Positions 46,042 through 46,698 of a stretch of 46,698 nucleotides of DNA are shown piece by piece; position 1 is the stretch's first letter, and each line of letters opens with the position of its first letter. The notes beneath the pieces were generated by a model. It searched no databases. It was not told where the DNA came from and saw only the letters and a list, made by a program, of their open reading frames with translations. The stretch is from Oceanospirillum beijerinckii DSM 7166 (GTDB taxonomy: Bacteria; Pseudomonadota; Gammaproteobacteria; Pseudomonadales; Halomonadaceae): assembly GCF_000422425.1 (NCBI RefSeq), contig NZ_AULT01000050.1, forward strand, positions 1 through 46,698. Direction: 5' to 3'. The position numbers were made by a program, and so were the translations under genes.

Positions 46042-46698
46042 TCAATCGTGGTAAGACTTCTTAATCTCCTGGATTTCATCTACGCTAAGCTGAAAAGCTT
46101 CTGCGACCTGTTGGTCTGGTAGGCCAAGCTTTACTAAGTTCATTACAGCTAACGCAATTTTCTGATGTGCTTCAGATTGAGCTTTTTCATAGCCGATCTG
46201 TTCACCTTCTTCACGTCCTTCGTCTCGGGCCGTATCAATGACATTTTTTAAATCACGGTAATACTTCAGGCTAGACTCGTAGGCTTGGCGTTCTTCGGGT
46301 TGAAATTGAGCAATATTGGCTTTTTCAAACAGACTTAAGAACACTTTTTCCCTAAGGCGGGGTGGAATCTCTTCCAGCTCATGCAGGTGGCGAAAAAGAT
46401 AGAACCACTTGTCCTGTAGGCTTTCCAGTTCGTCTTCTGTTTTGGTGAAATTAGGTAGCGTCAGATAGATAAAGGTCAGCTTGTCGTAAAACGTTTGGTT
46501 ATGCTGATCTTTGAGCTGAACGTGGTGTACGACATCGTTTCGGGTGGCAGGGGTTTCATCATCAAAGATAAAATCCAGAATACCTATGGTATATACCGCA
46601 GAGAGTTTAAAGTTCCAGTCGCCGCGTTGAGCCTGCTGTTGAATAGGGAAGGTCGCATAAAACAGGCTACGATCTTTAAAGAAGTTCTGTTTCGCTTT
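46042..46698 (-). CDS. Rpn-family recombination-promoting nuclease (partial)
   Basis: The C-terminal 218 residues of a PD-(D/E)XK-type Rpn/PDDEXK protein; the N terminus lies beyond the window. Recognisable parts are NFFKDRSLFYATFPIQQQAQ, VYTIGILDFIFD, LKDQHNQTFYDKLTFIYLTL and PNFTKTEDELESLQDKWFYL. FLSLFEKANIAQFQPEERQA and a DLKNVIDTARDEGREEG helix follow, ending in a helix-turn-helix-like tail (LGLPDQQVAEAFQLSVDEI). The family acts in recombination and is spread by transfer. The reading frame is intact to the window edge. Confidence 0.85.
   Translation of the reverse strand, partial: KAKQNFFKDRSLFYATFPIQQQAQRGDWNFKLSAVYTIGILDFIFDDETPATRNDVVHHVQLKDQHNQTFYDKLTFIYLTLPNFTKTEDELESLQDKWFYLFRHLHELEEIPPRLREKVFLSLFEKANIAQFQPEERQAYESSLKYYRDLKNVIDTARDEGREEGEQIGYEKAQSEAHQKIALAVMNLVKLGLPDQQVAEAFQLSVDEIQEIKKSYHD

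Noticed and set aside
45904-46122. 72-codon plus-strand frame near the window end
   Set aside because: It overlaps the end of the Rpn-family gene on the opposite strand and has no ribosome site or recognisable product.

Overview
The window looks like chromosomal DNA of a marine or aquatic gammaproteobacterium, most likely Oceanospirillales-like. This is an inference from gene content and protein style: Tat-exported PhoX-type phosphatase, methionine gamma-lyase, ArsJ arsenate efflux, several chemoreceptors, an RstAB-like two-component pair and a TorRTS-like relay. GC content is moderate and coding density is high. No tRNA, rRNA, complete insertion sequence or CRISPR array was seen.

Layout. 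1-600: gene fragments and a small unknown gene. 816-5395 (minus): a single-Cache chemoreceptor and a PAS-PAS-GGDEF-EAL protein. 5675-8276 (plus): trpR-trpE-trpG with a trp-operator-like palindrome touching the trpR start codon, closed by a terminator. 8376-11797: an EamA transporter, a tiny membrane protein, and a divergent LysR regulator / nitronate monooxygenase pair. 11980-14991: a compact arsenate-resistance unit, arsR, a GAPDH and arsJ, in which GAPDH makes 1-arseno-3-phosphoglycerate and ArsJ exports it. 15307-20401: methionine gamma-lyase, a DCC thiol-disulfide protein, an EamA transporter, a GcvA-like LysR regulator and small unknowns. 20712-26148: a dCache chemoreceptor, a modB without modA or modC, and a Tat-dependent PhoX-family protein with an FNR-like site upstream.

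26471-36184 is the least ordinary part. On the minus strand lie a sensor kinase, a small exported acidic protein, a TPR plus beta-barrel outer-membrane protein of the SLAM/DUF560 type, and a response regulator; kinase and regulator resemble RstB/RstA. Divergently, after a 700-base intergenic region with a perfect 16-bp palindrome and an overlapping hairpin, lies a 1144-residue, very acidic Asp/Gly/Ser/aromatic repeat protein with an N-terminal LEELEDRIAPG motif and no Sec signal. It is followed by strong RNA-like hairpins and a 48-residue Ala/Lys/Gln helix peptide. I propose that this is a regulated surface or matrix protein locus; only the adjacency and the sequence features are directly seen.

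36324-45088: folD, then a three-gene phosphorelay (response regulator, periplasmic solute-binding protein, hybrid kinase with REC and HPt), divergent from glyA-sdaA. The shared intergenic region carries a striking set of TGTCGCA half-sites. glyA, sdaA and folD connect glycine, serine, one-carbon units and pyruvate. 45146-46698: an accessory patch with a degraded Rpn-family remnant, a DUF2442 / HTH pair resembling a toxin-antitoxin module, and an Rpn-family nuclease cut by the window end.
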